From: an uncultured Oscillospiraceae bacterium
GTDB lineage: Bacteria > Bacillota > Clostridia > Oscillospirales > Oscillospiraceae
Assembly: GCA_934613505.1 (NCBI GenBank)
Contig: CAKTTB010000009.1
Location: 1 to 64,000 of the forward strand
Reading direction: 5' to 3'
DNA length: 64,000 bases
Numbering within the stretch: position 1 is the stretch's first letter; the number at the start of each line of letters is the position of its first letter. The position numbers were made by a program, and so were the translations under genes. The notes beneath the pieces were generated by a model that was not told where the DNA came from, searched no databases, and saw only the letters and a program-made list of their open reading frames with translations. Shown piece after piece: positions 43,119-52,425 of this stretch.

Positions 43119-44741
43119 ATGGAACCGATCTATGTGACTGGCCACCGTAACCCCGATACCGACTCCATCGTCTCGGCCATGGCCTATGCTGCGCTGCGCA
43201 ACGCGCTGGGCGACCGGGAATTTGTCCCGGCGCGGCTGGGACATATCTCCGATGAAACAAAGCTCGTGCTGGACCGGTTCGGCTTTGAGCCGCCCGTGCG
43301 GATCCAGACGATGCGCACGCAGGTGTGCGATCTGGACTACGATACGCCGCCGGCCCTGTCCGGCGCCGTCACCGTCAACCGGGCATGGACGGCGCTGCAG
43401 AGCAACAAGGCCAAGTCCATTCCCGCGATCCCCGTTACCAACGAAAACGGCGAGCTGTACGGCATGCTCTCGCCCAGCGAGATCGCAAGCTACGATATGC
43501 GCACGCTGTCCGACGCGCGGGTCGACCAGATCCCGGTCTTCAACCTTCTCAGCGTGCTGGACGGCAAGATCATCAATGAATCCGGCTATCTCGTCGATAC
43601 CATCAGCGGCGAGGTGTCCATCGCCCTGCCGCAGCAGAACGAGAATCTGCTCTTCAAGGGGCCGGACGCGATCGTCATCGTCGGCGATCAGCCGGAGATG
43701 GCGCGCCGCGCCATCGAGCAGCAGGTCAGCTGCCTGATCGTGTGTCAGGCGGAGCTGCCGGAGGAACTGCGCAAGCTGGAGACGAAGACCTGCGTGATCG
43801 CCACGCCGTTTGACGCCTACAAGGCCGCCCGCATGGTCTATTACGCCATTGAGGTCGCGCGCGTGTGCCGGACGGACGATCTGGAGGCGTTCCATCTGAC
43901 GGATTTTCTCGACGACGTCAAGGAGGTCGTCCTCAAGAGCCGTCACCGCAGCTACCCGATCCTCGACGAAAATGACAAGGTCGTTGGCACGCTCTCCCGG
44001 TATCACCTCATCAAGCCGCGCCGCAAGCGCGTCGTGCTGGTCGACCACAATGAGGTCTCGCAGTCGGTGCCGGGGCTGGATCAGGCGGATATCGTGGAGA
44101 TCATCGACCATCACCGGCTGGCGGACATCCAGACCGGCGGCCCCATCTACTTCCGCAACGAGCCGGTCGGCTCCACCGCGACGATCATCTCGGAGATGTA
44201 TCAGGAGCGCGGGCTGATGCCGCCGGCAAAGCTGGCGGGCCTCATCGCGGCGGCGATCGTCGCCGATACGGTCATGTTCAAATCGCCCACGTCCACGCAG
44301 CGCGACCGCCGCATGGCCGACCGGATGGCGCGCATCGCCAACATTTCGCTCAGCGAGCTTGGCAAGGAGATCTTTTCCGCGTCCATCTCCGACGATAAGC
44401 CGGCCGAGACGCTTCTGTTTACGGATTTCAAGGATTTCCACATCGCAGACCACGATTTCGGTGTCAGCCAGATCACCTGCATCGACTCCGGCCGCATGAT
44501 GCAGCGGAAGGACGAGTTCCTCAAGGTCATGCAGAAGACGATGGAAGAGCGGGGCTATACGCTGCTCATCCTCATGCTGACGGACGTTTTGCTGGAGGGA
44601 AGCCAGCTGCTGTACCTTGGCGACGAGGATATCATCACACAGGCCTTTGGCGTGCAGCTGAAGGATCATACCTGCTTCCTGCCCGGCATCGTGTCGCGGA
44701 AAAAGCAGGTGATCCCGTCGCTGACCGCACTGTGGGGCTGA
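43119..44741 (+). CDS. ppaC: Manganese-dependent inorganic pyrophosphatase with CBS/DRTGG domains
   Basis: The 540-residue protein is a regulatory family II PPase. The DHH half starts with TGHRNPDTDS (Mn ligands) and resumes with VDHNE and DHHRLADIQT (about 320-330) and VADTVMFKSPTS; the DHHA2 half follows (about 430-540). Between them lie CBS-DRTGG-CBS regulatory domains (about 68-300; IPAIPVTNENGELYGMLS, VIVGDQPEMARRAIEQ, SYPILDENDKVVGTLSRYHL). It hydrolyses pyrophosphate and is probably regulated by adenine nucleotides or diadenosine polyphosphate, as known for this group. Confidence 0.92.
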   Translation: MEPIYVTGHRNPDTDSIVSAMAYAALRNALGDREFVPARLGHISDETKLVLDRFGFEPPVRIQTMRTQVCDLDYDTPPALSGAVTVNRAWTALQSNKAKSIPAIPVTNENGELYGMLSPSEIASYDMRTLSDARVDQIPVFNLLSVLDGKIINESGYLVDTISGEVSIALPQQNENLLFKGPDAIVIVGDQPEMARRAIEQQVSCLIVCQAELPEELRKLETKTCVIATPFDAYKAARMVYYAIEVARVCRTDDLEAFHLTDFLDDVKEVVLKSRHRSYPILDENDKVVGTLSRYHLIKPRRKRVVLVDHNEVSQSVPGLDQADIVEIIDHHRLADIQTGGPIYFRNEPVGSTATIISEMYQERGLMPPAKLAGLIAAAIVADTVMFKSPTSTQRDRRMADRMARIANISLSELGKEIFSASISDDKPAETLLFTDFKDFHIADHDFGVSQITCIDSGRMMQRKDEFLKVMQKTMEERGYTLLILMLTDVLLEGSQLLYLGDEDIITQAFGVQLKDHTCFLPGIVSRKKQVIPSLTALWG

Positions 44742-44774
44742 TTCAGGAATACAGAAGGAGAACAGGTTTTTACC

Positions 44775-45482
44775 ATGCGCTTGATTTTTATTCGCCATGC
44801 CGAGCCGGATTACGAGCATGATTCGCTCACGGAAAAGGGCTGGCGCGAGGCGGAGCTGCTGGCCCGCCGGACGAAGAACTGGAAGGTGGACGACTTTTAC
44901 ATGTCTCCGCTCGGCCGCGCGCAGGCGACGGCGTCCTTTACGCTGAAGGAACACGGCAAAAGTGCCGAGGTCATGGACTGGCTGCACGAGTTCCGCGGCG
45001 AGCTGCCGGAACAGGATGGCGGCACGCGCATCTGCTGGGATCTGATGCCCGGCACGTGGACAAAGCAGCCGCAGCTGCTGCAGCCGGAGGGCTGGGAGGC
45101 GGCGCCCATTCTGCAGGGGACCAACGTCAAGGAAGAATATGACAAGGCTGTGGCCGGCTTCGACGAGATGCTGACGCGCTATGGCTATTTCCGGCACGGC
45201 GGCTATTACGAGAGCCGGGAACACAGCGACAAATGCGTCGTCTGCTTCTGCCACTTCGGCATTACGGCGGTCCTGCTGTCGCATCTGTGGAATGTTTCGC
45301 CGTTTATCACGCTGCACGGGACGTTTCTGGCCCCGTCGTCGGTGACGGTCCTCAACACGGAGGAGCGGGAGCCAGGCATTGCCTATTTCCGCTGCCAGAC
45401 GCTCGGAAACACCGACCATCTGCTCGCCGCCGGCGAGCCGGTGTCCTATTACGCGTCGTTTGCAGACCCGTTCCAGGGATAA
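44775..45482 (+). CDS. Histidine phosphatase family protein
   Basis: The 235-residue product opens with LIFIRHAEPDYEHDSLTEKG, the RH-x phosphohistidine motif (RHA for the usual RHG), then YMSPLGRAQATA and a second catalytic His in CFCHFGITAVLL. It belongs to the phosphoglycerate-mutase-like superfamily; the middle insertion (PEQDGGTRICWDLMPGTWTK) is specific to an uncharacterised clostridial group. Substrate unknown. It follows the pyrophosphatase gene by 33 bases. Confidence 0.85.
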   Translation: MRLIFIRHAEPDYEHDSLTEKGWREAELLARRTKNWKVDDFYMSPLGRAQATASFTLKEHGKSAEVMDWLHEFRGELPEQDGGTRICWDLMPGTWTKQPQLLQPEGWEAAPILQGTNVKEEYDKAVAGFDEMLTRYGYFRHGGYYESREHSDKCVVCFCHFGITAVLLSHLWNVSPFITLHGTFLAPSSVTVLNTEEREPGIAYFRCQTLGNTDHLLAAGEPVSYYASFADPFQG

Positions 45483-45496
45483 AAGCAGATCAACAA

Positions 45497-45568
45497 AGTC
45501 CCCGCGCCTGCGGCGCGGGGACTGCAAAAAAATAAAAAACAGGCACGCGGCAGCGTGCCTGTTTTTTT
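45497..45568. terminator. Two consecutive terminator hairpins between convergent genes
   Basis: First hairpin 45497-45523 (AGTCCCCGCGCC/GGCGCGGGGACT, loop TGC). Second 45534-45568 (ACAGGCACGC/GCGTGCCTGT flanked by A6 and T7), a strong bidirectional terminator. Confidence 0.92.
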
Positions 45569-45576
45569 CATGGCTG

Positions 45577-48417
45577 TTATTTTGTCAGGAATCTGTGGAG
45601 CATGACGGCGACCTCGGCGCGGGTGGCGTTGTTGCCGGGGTTCAGCTTGGAGCCGCTGCCCTTGACATAACCGCTGCCGACGGCCCAGCTCATCGCGTCA
45701 TAGGCATAGCTGCTGACGTTCTGGTAGTCGGTGTAGCTGCGCAGGCTCGTGCCGGAGGCGGGCTTGTCGGCCAGACGCCAGAGGATCGAGGCGATCTGCT
45801 CACGCGTGATCTTGCCCTTCGGGCTGAACGTCGTGCGGCTCGAGCCGTTGACGATGTTGTTCTTATAGGCCCAGAGGACGGCTTCGTAATAGTAATCCGT
45901 GCTCTTCACATCCGTGAATGGGTTGGTCACGCTGTAAACGGACGGGGAACCGGCGTTGCGATAGAGGATCAGGACGAAATCGCCGCGGGTCATATTGCCG
46001 CTCCAGTTGAAGGTGGAAGCGCTCGTACCCTTGACAAGACCGTAGTGGTTCATGAAGTCAACGGCGTCGGCTGCCCACGAGCAGGTGCGCGCGTTGACGT
46101 CCGAGAACACGGACGAGGCGGTCTTCGTCGAGACGCGGAGCGTCAGCTCTGCGGAGCCGAGCTTGCTGTCGGACGAATTGTAGACGGTCATGGAGAGCTT
46201 GATCTGCGAGGCGCAGTCCGCTGCGGGCAGGAAGTAGACGCTGTCCAGATGCAGATCCTTGGAGCTGCTGCTGTTCAGGTAGAACTTGTCCGAGGAGAAG
46301 CGGATGGTCTCGTAGTTCGCGTTGACGATGCTGCGGAAGTTATAAAGGAGCTGTCCCTCGCTGGCCGCGGGCTGCGTGAACATCACGTAGGCGGCGTTGG
46401 GATAGGCGGCGAGGATCTGCTCGGCGGCGTTCGTGGACTTGAGCGAAGCGCCGACGCCCGTCATGGTGTCGTCGTTGCTGACGGTGACGGCGGTGTAGCC
46501 CTCATAGCGCGTGCCGGAGGTACCGACAGCGGTGTAGGGGATATAGACCGTGTATTTGGTCGTATACGTGCCGGTCACATAGGTGACGGCGTCCAGATCA
46601 ATCTGCGAGAGGCTGGCCTGATAATAGCACTTGTCCGTTGCGGACAGCCTGGAGGAGCTGGTGCGCGTGGGATAGGCCCAGCCGAAGACAGTGTCGTTGT
46701 TGCTGTCGTTCAGATTGTAGGTCTTATTGTTCATCACGACCACAGCATTGCGGAGCGCGAACGTGACGTAGTCCAGCTTTTCGTTGGAGCGCGCGTATTT
46801 GGAGAAGGCCTTGCTGAAATCGGCCTCGTCGAACGTGACGCTGCCGCCGAAGCTGGCCGCGTATTCCATATCGACGCTCTGGCTGCCGACAGTGACCTTG
46901 CCGGTCGCGATGACGTTGCCGTCCGTGTCATAGCCGACATAGAGGAAATACGGCGAGGACGAGCTGCTCGTGGACGTCTTGAAGGAGAGGTTCGAGATCA
47001 GATAGCTTCTCGAGCCGGAGATATAGTACTTCGTGCCGGTCGAGACGCGGCCGTTGCCGTCATAGACGGAGCCGCCGGTGGTATCGGAAATGCTGATGGC
47101 GGCGAGCTTGCCGGCGTAGCGGCCGGTGGCTGCGTCAACGGCGGTGGAGAAATCGTCCGCGTCAAAGGCCGTATCCTCCTGCACGGAGAAGGAAGCGGCT
47201 TCTGCCGGGGAGACCTCGACGGAGGCGTCGGCCGCCGTATAGGTCGTGCCGCCGATGACGACAGAGACCGTCAGCGGGACGGAGACGGAGGTCTTGGAGG
47301 TACCGGTCGAATACGTATAGAGCGTCACAGAGGACGAGCCGGTGCGGGTCGTGGTGGTGACGGCCTTGCTCTTCGTCTCACCGTCAAACGCGGCGATGCC
47401 GTCGCGGTAGGCCTGCCAGGTGATCGTGACGTTCTGCTTGTAGGCGGTATAGCCGTTCTCGGCGTCGTACTGATAGACTGTTGCGGAGATATCGGTAGCC
47501 GTGCCGGCAGTCATTGCGCCGGAGGGCGTCTTGAGGACGATCTTGTATGCGTCGGCAACCTCAACGCTGTAGGACTTGGCTGCGTCCGTGATCTCCACGC
47601 CCTTGGCGTTGGTCACGACGGCGGAGATCGTCGCCGTACCGGCGGCGACGCCGGTTACGGAGCCGGTGCTGCTGTTGACGGTCGCAACGGCGGTCTTATT
47701 GCTGCTGTAGGCGATGGTATCCGTGTCGGTGGCCATGGTGACGGAGTTGGTGATATTCCTGCCCTTTTCCACGGTCAGCTGGCTCTTGCCGAAGCGGATG
47801 GTGTGGTTGACGCTGGCCGTGACAGTGACGGCGACAGAGGCCGTCTGGCCGCCGCAGGAGAGCGTGACGGTCGTCCGGCCGGTCTTCTTCGGGATCAGCG
47901 TCAGCGTGGCCGAGCCGCTCGAAGCGTCGGCGGAGGAGGCGGAGAGTGCGGCGACAGCCGGATCACTCGACACGGCATAGAGCGTGTCGCCCGCGCCTGC
48001 GCCGCTCACCGTGGCGGTGATCTTTGCGCTGTCCGCAGTAAACGTGTCTGCGTCGATGGACAGCGTGGGATTCACCTGAATGCCGGTCACGTTGGACGCG
48101 ACGGTGACGGTGACGGAACCGGTGACGGGGGTCTTGTCCTCGTCGGTGAGCGTAGCGGTGATGTCGGCGGAGCCGACCTTCAGGGCAGTCAACTGATTGC
48201 CGTTGACGGAAATGACGGTCGGGTCGCTGCTGGTAAAGACAGCGTCGACGTCATTGCCGTCGGAACCCTTGACGTGCGCGAGCGTTGATTCGCCCACGTG
48301 CAGCGTCCGGTTCTCGACCTGCAGCGTCTCACCGGCGGCCAGAGCGGCCGGCAGCGCAGCAAGGAGCAAAACCAGGACCAGCAGCAGGCTGATACTTCTT
48401 TTGATGGTACGTTTCAT
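45577..48417 (-). CDS. Secreted SLH-domain protein with Ig-like repeats
   Basis: ATG at 48417 is chosen: it opens a signal peptide (MKRTIKRS, hydrophobic stretch, cleavage near residue 27 after ALA) with GAGGTG upstream. The 946-residue product has repeated bacterial Ig-like (BIG2-type) modules in the first about 320 residues (VFTSSDPTVISVNGNQL, ATVNSSTGSVTGVAAGTATI), a central region of unknown fold, and three SLH motifs in the last about 180 residues (VFSDVNARTCSWAADAVDF, PFTDVKSTDYYYEAVLWA, LNPGNNATRAEVAVMLHRFL). It is probably an S-layer-like or adhesive surface protein. It is a separate type from the one at 1244. Confidence 0.87.
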   Translation of the reverse strand: MKRTIKRSISLLLVLVLLLAALPAALAAGETLQVENRTLHVGESTLAHVKGSDGNDVDAVFTSSDPTVISVNGNQLTALKVGSADITATLTDEDKTPVTGSVTVTVASNVTGIQVNPTLSIDADTFTADSAKITATVSGAGAGDTLYAVSSDPAVAALSASSADASSGSATLTLIPKKTGRTTVTLSCGGQTASVAVTVTASVNHTIRFGKSQLTVEKGRNITNSVTMATDTDTIAYSSNKTAVATVNSSTGSVTGVAAGTATISAVVTNAKGVEITDAAKSYSVEVADAYKIVLKTPSGAMTAGTATDISATVYQYDAENGYTAYKQNVTITWQAYRDGIAAFDGETKSKAVTTTTRTGSSSVTLYTYSTGTSKTSVSVPLTVSVVIGGTTYTAADASVEVSPAEAASFSVQEDTAFDADDFSTAVDAATGRYAGKLAAISISDTTGGSVYDGNGRVSTGTKYYISGSRSYLISNLSFKTSTSSSSSPYFLYVGYDTDGNVIATGKVTVGSQSVDMEYAASFGGSVTFDEADFSKAFSKYARSNEKLDYVTFALRNAVVVMNNKTYNLNDSNNDTVFGWAYPTRTSSSRLSATDKCYYQASLSQIDLDAVTYVTGTYTTKYTVYIPYTAVGTSGTRYEGYTAVTVSNDDTMTGVGASLKSTNAAEQILAAYPNAAYVMFTQPAASEGQLLYNFRSIVNANYETIRFSSDKFYLNSSSSKDLHLDSVYFLPAADCASQIKLSMTVYNSSDSKLGSAELTLRVSTKTASSVFSDVNARTCSWAADAVDFMNHYGLVKGTSASTFNWSGNMTRGDFVLILYRNAGSPSVYSVTNPFTDVKSTDYYYEAVLWAYKNNIVNGSSRTTFSPKGKITREQIASILWRLADKPASGTSLRSYTDYQNVSSYAYDAMSWAVGSGYVKGSGSKLNPGNNATRAEVAVMLHRFLTK

Positions 48418-48560
48418 TCCTGTACACCTCTTTCTGCGGGGAGCCCGCATTCTTTTTGTCTACAGTTTATCTTAAGAATTTGAAATTGCAACACTTTTGT
48501 AAATAATTCAGAAATTCTTCACAACTTCATTTCCAGTTCCGGAAGAACATGGATAAAACC

Positions 48561-48590
48561 GCCGCCGCTTTCCAAGCGGAAAGCGGCGGC
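48561..48590 (-). terminator. Terminator of the thioredoxin operon
   Basis: Perfect 13-bp stem GCCGCCGCTTTCC/GGAAAGCGGCGGC with a 4-base loop, followed on the minus strand by GGTTTTATCC. Confidence 0.75.
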
Positions 48591-48594
48591 GCAC

Positions 48595-48792
48595 TTATTT
48601 TTCCTTGTAGTAGAGCATACAGTGGCAGTATCCCTCAAAATCGGGGTCGTTGATCTGGTCGCGGAACTCCTTGCACATGCATTTGTTTTCCTCTGTCCGG
48701 GCCAGACGGCACGGGCAGTAGCCGCCAGTGCGCTTCAGGCCCTCTTTGACGCGGGCGACGACGGCCGCGTCCTCGTTTAGACGGACTTTCAC
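48595..48792 (-). CDS. Ferredoxin:thioredoxin reductase catalytic-chain-like protein
   Basis: GTG at 48792 overlaps the trxA stop as GTGA. The 65-residue product has three Cys-x-Cys pairs: YCPCR, KCMCKEF and YCHCMLYYK, the pattern of FTR catalytic chains (active-site disulfide plus 4Fe-4S ligands), though spacing is shorter between the first two pairs than in plant enzymes. Beside trxA, it probably lets ferredoxin reduce thioredoxin, a known alternative to NADPH-dependent reductase in clostridia. The longer upstream frame is out of phase with trxA and not real. Confidence 0.82.
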   Translation of the reverse strand: MKVRLNEDAAVVARVKEGLKRTGGYCPCRLARTEENKCMCKEFRDQINDPDFEGYCHCMLYYKEK

Positions 48793-49097
48793 AGCGCCTC
48801 CAGCTCCTTCTTGAGCGCGTCCTTTTCGCGGTAGCCGACCAGACGCCTGACCACATGGCCGTCCTTGACGCACAGCAGCGTGGGGATAGAATCGATCTGG
48901 AACTCCATGGCCAGATCGCGCTCGTCGTCCACGTTGACCTTGCAGAACTTGATCTGCGGCAGCTCGCCGTCCAGCTCCTCCATAACGGGCGCGAGCATCA
49001 TGCACGGGCCGCACCAGCTTGCCCAGAAATCGACCACGACAGGCGTTTTAGCCTGCATGACCTCCTGCTCGAAGTTATCCAATGTCAGTGTTGTCAT
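48789..49097 (-). CDS. trxA: Thioredoxin
   Basis: 102 residues with the active site FWASWCGPCMMLAP (Cys31/Cys34), the cis-Pro region IDSIPTLLCVKDG and typical thioredoxin length. GGAGGT precedes the ATG. It lies 48 bases after the glycosyltransferase gene and overlaps the FTR-like gene. Confidence 0.95.
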   Translation of the reverse strand: MTTLTLDNFEQEVMQAKTPVVVDFWASWCGPCMMLAPVMEELDGELPQIKFCKVNVDDERDLAMEFQIDSIPTLLCVKDGHVVRRLVGYREKDALKKELEAL

Positions 49098-49145
49098 TCT
49101 GCGTGACCTCCTTATGTCTCTAGTATGGACCTGCAGCCCGCAGCC

Positions 49146-50249
49146 TTATTCCAGACAGTCGCAGATCGCCGCGGCCGCCGGTTTTCCCTGCATCCGCACG
49201 AGCGCATCGTGCATGGCGCCGCGCCGGGCGTCGTCATACAGAAGCTGGCGGCAAAGCTCTGCGATCTGCTCCGGCGTCTGCGCGGTGGCTGCGCCGCCGT
49301 GGGAGACGAAGAACTGCAGATTTGGCGTCTCGCAGCCGCCGACCACATTGACCAGCACCATCGGCAGACCCTTGACCATGGCCTCGCTCGTGCTGATGCC
49401 GCCGGGCTTGGTCAGGAAAAGATCCGCGCTGTCCATCATGGCGGAGATATTGTCAATGTATCCGCAGATGTGGATGTTGGGATTTTTCCGGAAGGCGCGC
49501 TGCATGCGGCGGATGAGCTGCTCGTTATTGCTGCAGGCTACGCTTACATCATACGACGCCGGAAGCAAGTTTGCAAGCAGTTGTGTAAGTTCTTCCATCG
49601 GCCCGCAGCCCATGCTGCCGGTCATGATGAGAAGATGGCGGTGCGACGGGTCGATCCCGACGCGCTTTTTCGCCTCGGCGGACGGGAGCTTCTGATAAAG
49701 TGCCGCGCGGACGGGAATGCCGCAGGGCGCGATCGTCTCCCGCCGGATGCCTGCGGCGGCAAATTCGTCGGTCAGGGACGCGTCCGGGATAACGCAGACA
49801 TCCGGCCGGATGCGGTCGCTCGAGGGGCTGGCCGTATAGTCCGTGGCGACAAAGAGCGTTTTGATGGGCAGCGGGTCGCTGTGCTGGATGAATGTCAGCA
49901 TCAGGGCGGGGAAGAGGTGAACGCTGATCACGGCGTCAAAGCCGCCGTCCGCGACGGCTCTTCGCAGCCGCTGGCAGCCGCGGCGCAGCAGACGGCTGGC
50001 CGCGGAGGATTCGTCAAAGGACGCCGGGTGCGAACCGGCGTAGGCGTAGCCCTTGTTATAGAGCTTCGGGAAATAGCGGTAAAAGCGCACATGCCAGTTG
50101 CTGACGAAGCGCGAGGTCCCCTCCGAGACATAGGCCAGCGCGTCGTCGATGCGGCAGGTGTGGCCGCGCGACTGCAGCTCCGCGGCGATGGCTTTCGCAC
50201 AGGAATTGTGGCCGCCGCCGGTGTTGCAGCTGAGGATGAGTACGTTCAT
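49146..50249 (-). CDS. Glycolipid glycosyltransferase (MGDG synthase/UgtP-like, GT28)
   Basis: Start ATG 50249 has GGAG upstream and overlaps the previous stop as ATGA. The 367-residue protein begins MNVLILSCNTGGGHNSCAKA, the diacylglycerol-binding N domain of MGDG synthases, and has the UDP-sugar site GYIDNISAMMDSADLFLTKPGGISTSEAM (quoted part at about 268-286 and following) and GLPMVLVN. It should add sugar to diacylglycerol at the inner face of the membrane for glycolipid or lipoteichoic acid anchor synthesis. Confidence 0.87.
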   Translation of the reverse strand: MNVLILSCNTGGGHNSCAKAIAAELQSRGHTCRIDDALAYVSEGTSRFVSNWHVRFYRYFPKLYNKGYAYAGSHPASFDESSAASRLLRRGCQRLRRAVADGGFDAVISVHLFPALMLTFIQHSDPLPIKTLFVATDYTASPSSDRIRPDVCVIPDASLTDEFAAAGIRRETIAPCGIPVRAALYQKLPSAEAKKRVGIDPSHRHLLIMTGSMGCGPMEELTQLLANLLPASYDVSVACSNNEQLIRRMQRAFRKNPNIHICGYIDNISAMMDSADLFLTKPGGISTSEAMVKGLPMVLVNVVGGCETPNLQFFVSHGGAATAQTPEQIAELCRQLLYDDARRGAMHDALVRMQGKPAAAAICDCLE

Positions 50250-50725
50250 GTGGAGGTGCTCCTTTTCTTGTTCCGGCGCGCGTACAGGCGGACCAGCCGC
50301 GGGCGGTTGTAGCGCTGGATGAGGATGAAGATCAGATTGCCGAAAATGCAGTAGACCGCACAGACCGCAATGCCCCACACGCCGGGCCAGATCGCCGGGA
50401 TCGCAAGCCCCGCGAAAAAAAGCAGCCAGTGGATAAGTTCTGCCACGCATGTCTCGCGGATCATGACGAGCAGCGTCTGCGCGTCCAGATGCGCCGTCAT
50501 GCGCTTGGGCGGCATGAGGTGCGGGAAGATCCGGCTCATGTCCGGCACGCGGTTCTGCCAGCGGCGGATGCCGAGCGCCTCATAGATCTGCCCATCGCGC
50601 TCAAACGCGGCGGCGCGATAGGGGAAACGGGTATAATCAAACCACCGCTTCGGCATAAGGCGGCCCAGAACGAAGCCGAAAATGCCGATGGCGGCAATAT
50701 AGACGATACAGTGCAGCGCGTACAT
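50246..50725 (-). CDS. CrtO-like membrane acyltransferase family protein
   Basis: ATG 50725 with GGAGGCGG upstream gives a 159-residue protein: an N-terminal helix, a conserved soluble stretch (FDYTRFPYRAAAFERDGQIY, NRVPDMSRIFPHLMPPKR) and two C-terminal membrane helices. This fits the glycosyl-4,4'-diaponeurosporenoate acyltransferase (CrtO) family. No carotenoid genes are nearby; coupling to a diacylglycerol glycosyltransferase suggests that it modifies a glycolipid (inference). Confidence 0.72.
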   Translation of the reverse strand: MYALHCIVYIAAIGIFGFVLGRLMPKRWFDYTRFPYRAAAFERDGQIYEALGIRRWQNRVPDMSRIFPHLMPPKRMTAHLDAQTLLVMIRETCVAELIHWLLFFAGLAIPAIWPGVWGIAVCAVYCIFGNLIFILIQRYNRPRLVRLYARRNKKRSTST

Positions 50726-50942
50726 GCAAACCGCCTCCTGTTCTGTTTCCCAATAGTATATCAGGCAGCGTGTCCGTTTCCTACAGACAGTTTTCAATTT
50801 GTGCCCGTTTGGAACGGATTTCCAAGCGGCGGGAACAAAAGGATTGCCGTTCCCGTCTAAATATGATACCATGAAAAATATAGAAAACGCATAGTCAATA
50901 TCATGAGCGAATACCATTCAATTCAGAAAAGGAGCGAACAAA

Positions 50943-52367
50943 ATGGGACTCATTAAAGCAGCATTGGGCGCGGCAGGCGGCGTGATGGCCGACCAGTGGA
51001 AAGAGTATTTTTATTGTGAGGCGATCCCGGAGACGACGCTGGCTGTCAAGGGCCAGCACCGCGTGTCGGGCAGAAGCAGCAACTACAAGGGCAGCGAGAA
51101 CATCATCTCCAACGGCTCTGTCGTCGCGGTGGCTGACGGCCAGTGCATGATCATCGTCGATCAGGGCAAGGTCACGGAGCTGTGCGCCGAACCGGGCGAG
51201 TTCGTGTATGACACCTCGACCGAGCCGTCGATCTTCTCCGGTGAGTTGGGAACCAGTATCCTCGACACGTTCAAGAACATCGGAAAGCGCTTCACCTTCG
51301 GCGGCGAGCCGCCCAAGGATCAGCGCGTGTACTATTTTAATACCAAGGAGCTCATCGGCAACAAGTACGGCACGCCGTCGCCGGTCCCCTTCCGCGTCGT
51401 TGACCAGCGGGCAGGCATTGACATCGACATTGCCATTCGCTGCTTCGGCGAATACAGCTACCGCATCTGCGACCCGATTTTGTTCTATACGAACGTCTGC
51501 GGCAATGTGGGCGAGGACTACACAAGAGACCGCCTCGACGGTCAGCTCAAGACCGAGTTACTTACCGCGCTTCAGCCCGCGTTTGCAAAGATTTCCGACA
51601 TGGGCATCCGCTATTCCGCACTCCCCGGCCATACAATGGAGCTGGCGGACGCGCTGAATGAAGTCCTCTCCGGAAAATGGCGCAACCTGCGTGGGCTTGA
51701 GATCGTTTCCTTCGGCGTTTCGTCGGTCAAGGCGAGCGAGGAAGATGAGCAGATGATCAAGGAGCTGCAGCGCAACGCGGCCTTTATGGACCCGACCAGA
51801 GCAGCGGCGCACCTCGTCGGCGCGCAGGCCAGCGCGATGCAGGCTGCGGCGGCCAATCAGGGCGCAGGCCCCGCGATGGCGTTCATGGGCATGAATATGG
51901 CGGGCCAGATGGGCGGCATGAACGCGCAGAACCTCTATCAGATGGGTGCGCAGCAGCAAGCACAGCAGCCCGCTCCCGCAGCACCGGCAGCGCCCACGAA
52001 CGGCTGGACGTGCAGCTGCGGACAAAGCGGTATCACCGGCAATTTCTGCCCGAACTGCGGCAGCAAAAAACCGGAGCCCAAGCCAGCGGCAGGAAGCTGG
52101 AAATGCCCGCAGTGCGGTGCGACGGCAAGCGGAAAGTTCTGCCCCGAATGCGGCACGAAAAAGCCGGAAGCGCAGGCAGACGGCTGGACGTGCAGCTGCG
52201 GCGCAGTAAACAAGGGAAAGTTCTGCGCCGAATGCGGCAAACCGAAGCCGGCCGGTGTCCCGCAGTACAAGTGCGACAAATGCGGCTGGGAACCGGCTGA
52301 TCCGGCACATCCGCCGAAATTCTGCCCCGAGTGCGGCGACCCGTTCAACGACGGCGATCAGATCTAA
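50943..52367 (+). CDS. SPFH-domain protein with four C-terminal zinc ribbons (YdjI-like)
   Basis: The 474-residue protein has an SPFH/virion-core-like domain (about 15-290; DQWKEYFYCEAIPETTLAVK, PVPFRVVDQRAGIDIDIAIR), an Ala/Gln/Met-rich linker (about 290-350), then four zinc ribbons with CxCG...CPNCG, CPQCG...CPECG, CSCG...CAECG and CDKCG...CPECG. In Bacillus subtilis, YdjI has this fold and, with YdjG and YdjH, recruits the membrane-stress protein PspA. The next two genes here match YdjG-like and YdjH-like proteins, so a membrane-stress scaffold is the best guess. Confidence 0.85.
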   Translation: MGLIKAALGAAGGVMADQWKEYFYCEAIPETTLAVKGQHRVSGRSSNYKGSENIISNGSVVAVADGQCMIIVDQGKVTELCAEPGEFVYDTSTEPSIFSGELGTSILDTFKNIGKRFTFGGEPPKDQRVYYFNTKELIGNKYGTPSPVPFRVVDQRAGIDIDIAIRCFGEYSYRICDPILFYTNVCGNVGEDYTRDRLDGQLKTELLTALQPAFAKISDMGIRYSALPGHTMELADALNEVLSGKWRNLRGLEIVSFGVSSVKASEEDEQMIKELQRNAAFMDPTRAAAHLVGAQASAMQAAAANQGAGPAMAFMGMNMAGQMGGMNAQNLYQMGAQQQAQQPAPAAPAAPTNGWTCSCGQSGITGNFCPNCGSKKPEPKPAAGSWKCPQCGATASGKFCPECGTKKPEAQADGWTCSCGAVNKGKFCAECGKPKPAGVPQYKCDKCGWEPADPAHPPKFCPECGDPFNDGDQI

Positions 52368-52425
52368 TAAAAACAGATTGCGCCCGCGCAAACGCGCGGG
52401 CGCAAATAATTAAGGAGAGAGGAAC

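Noticed and set aside
42375..45527. 1050-residue antisense frame across the pyrophosphatase and phosphatase genes
   Set aside because: It runs opposite to three clearly coding genes and has low-complexity Arg/His/Leu composition typical of shadow frames.
45379..48288. 969-residue frame antisense to the second SLH protein
   Set aside because: Composition is Gly/Asp/Arg-rich shadow sequence. The minus-strand gene has signal peptide, Ig-like and SLH domains.
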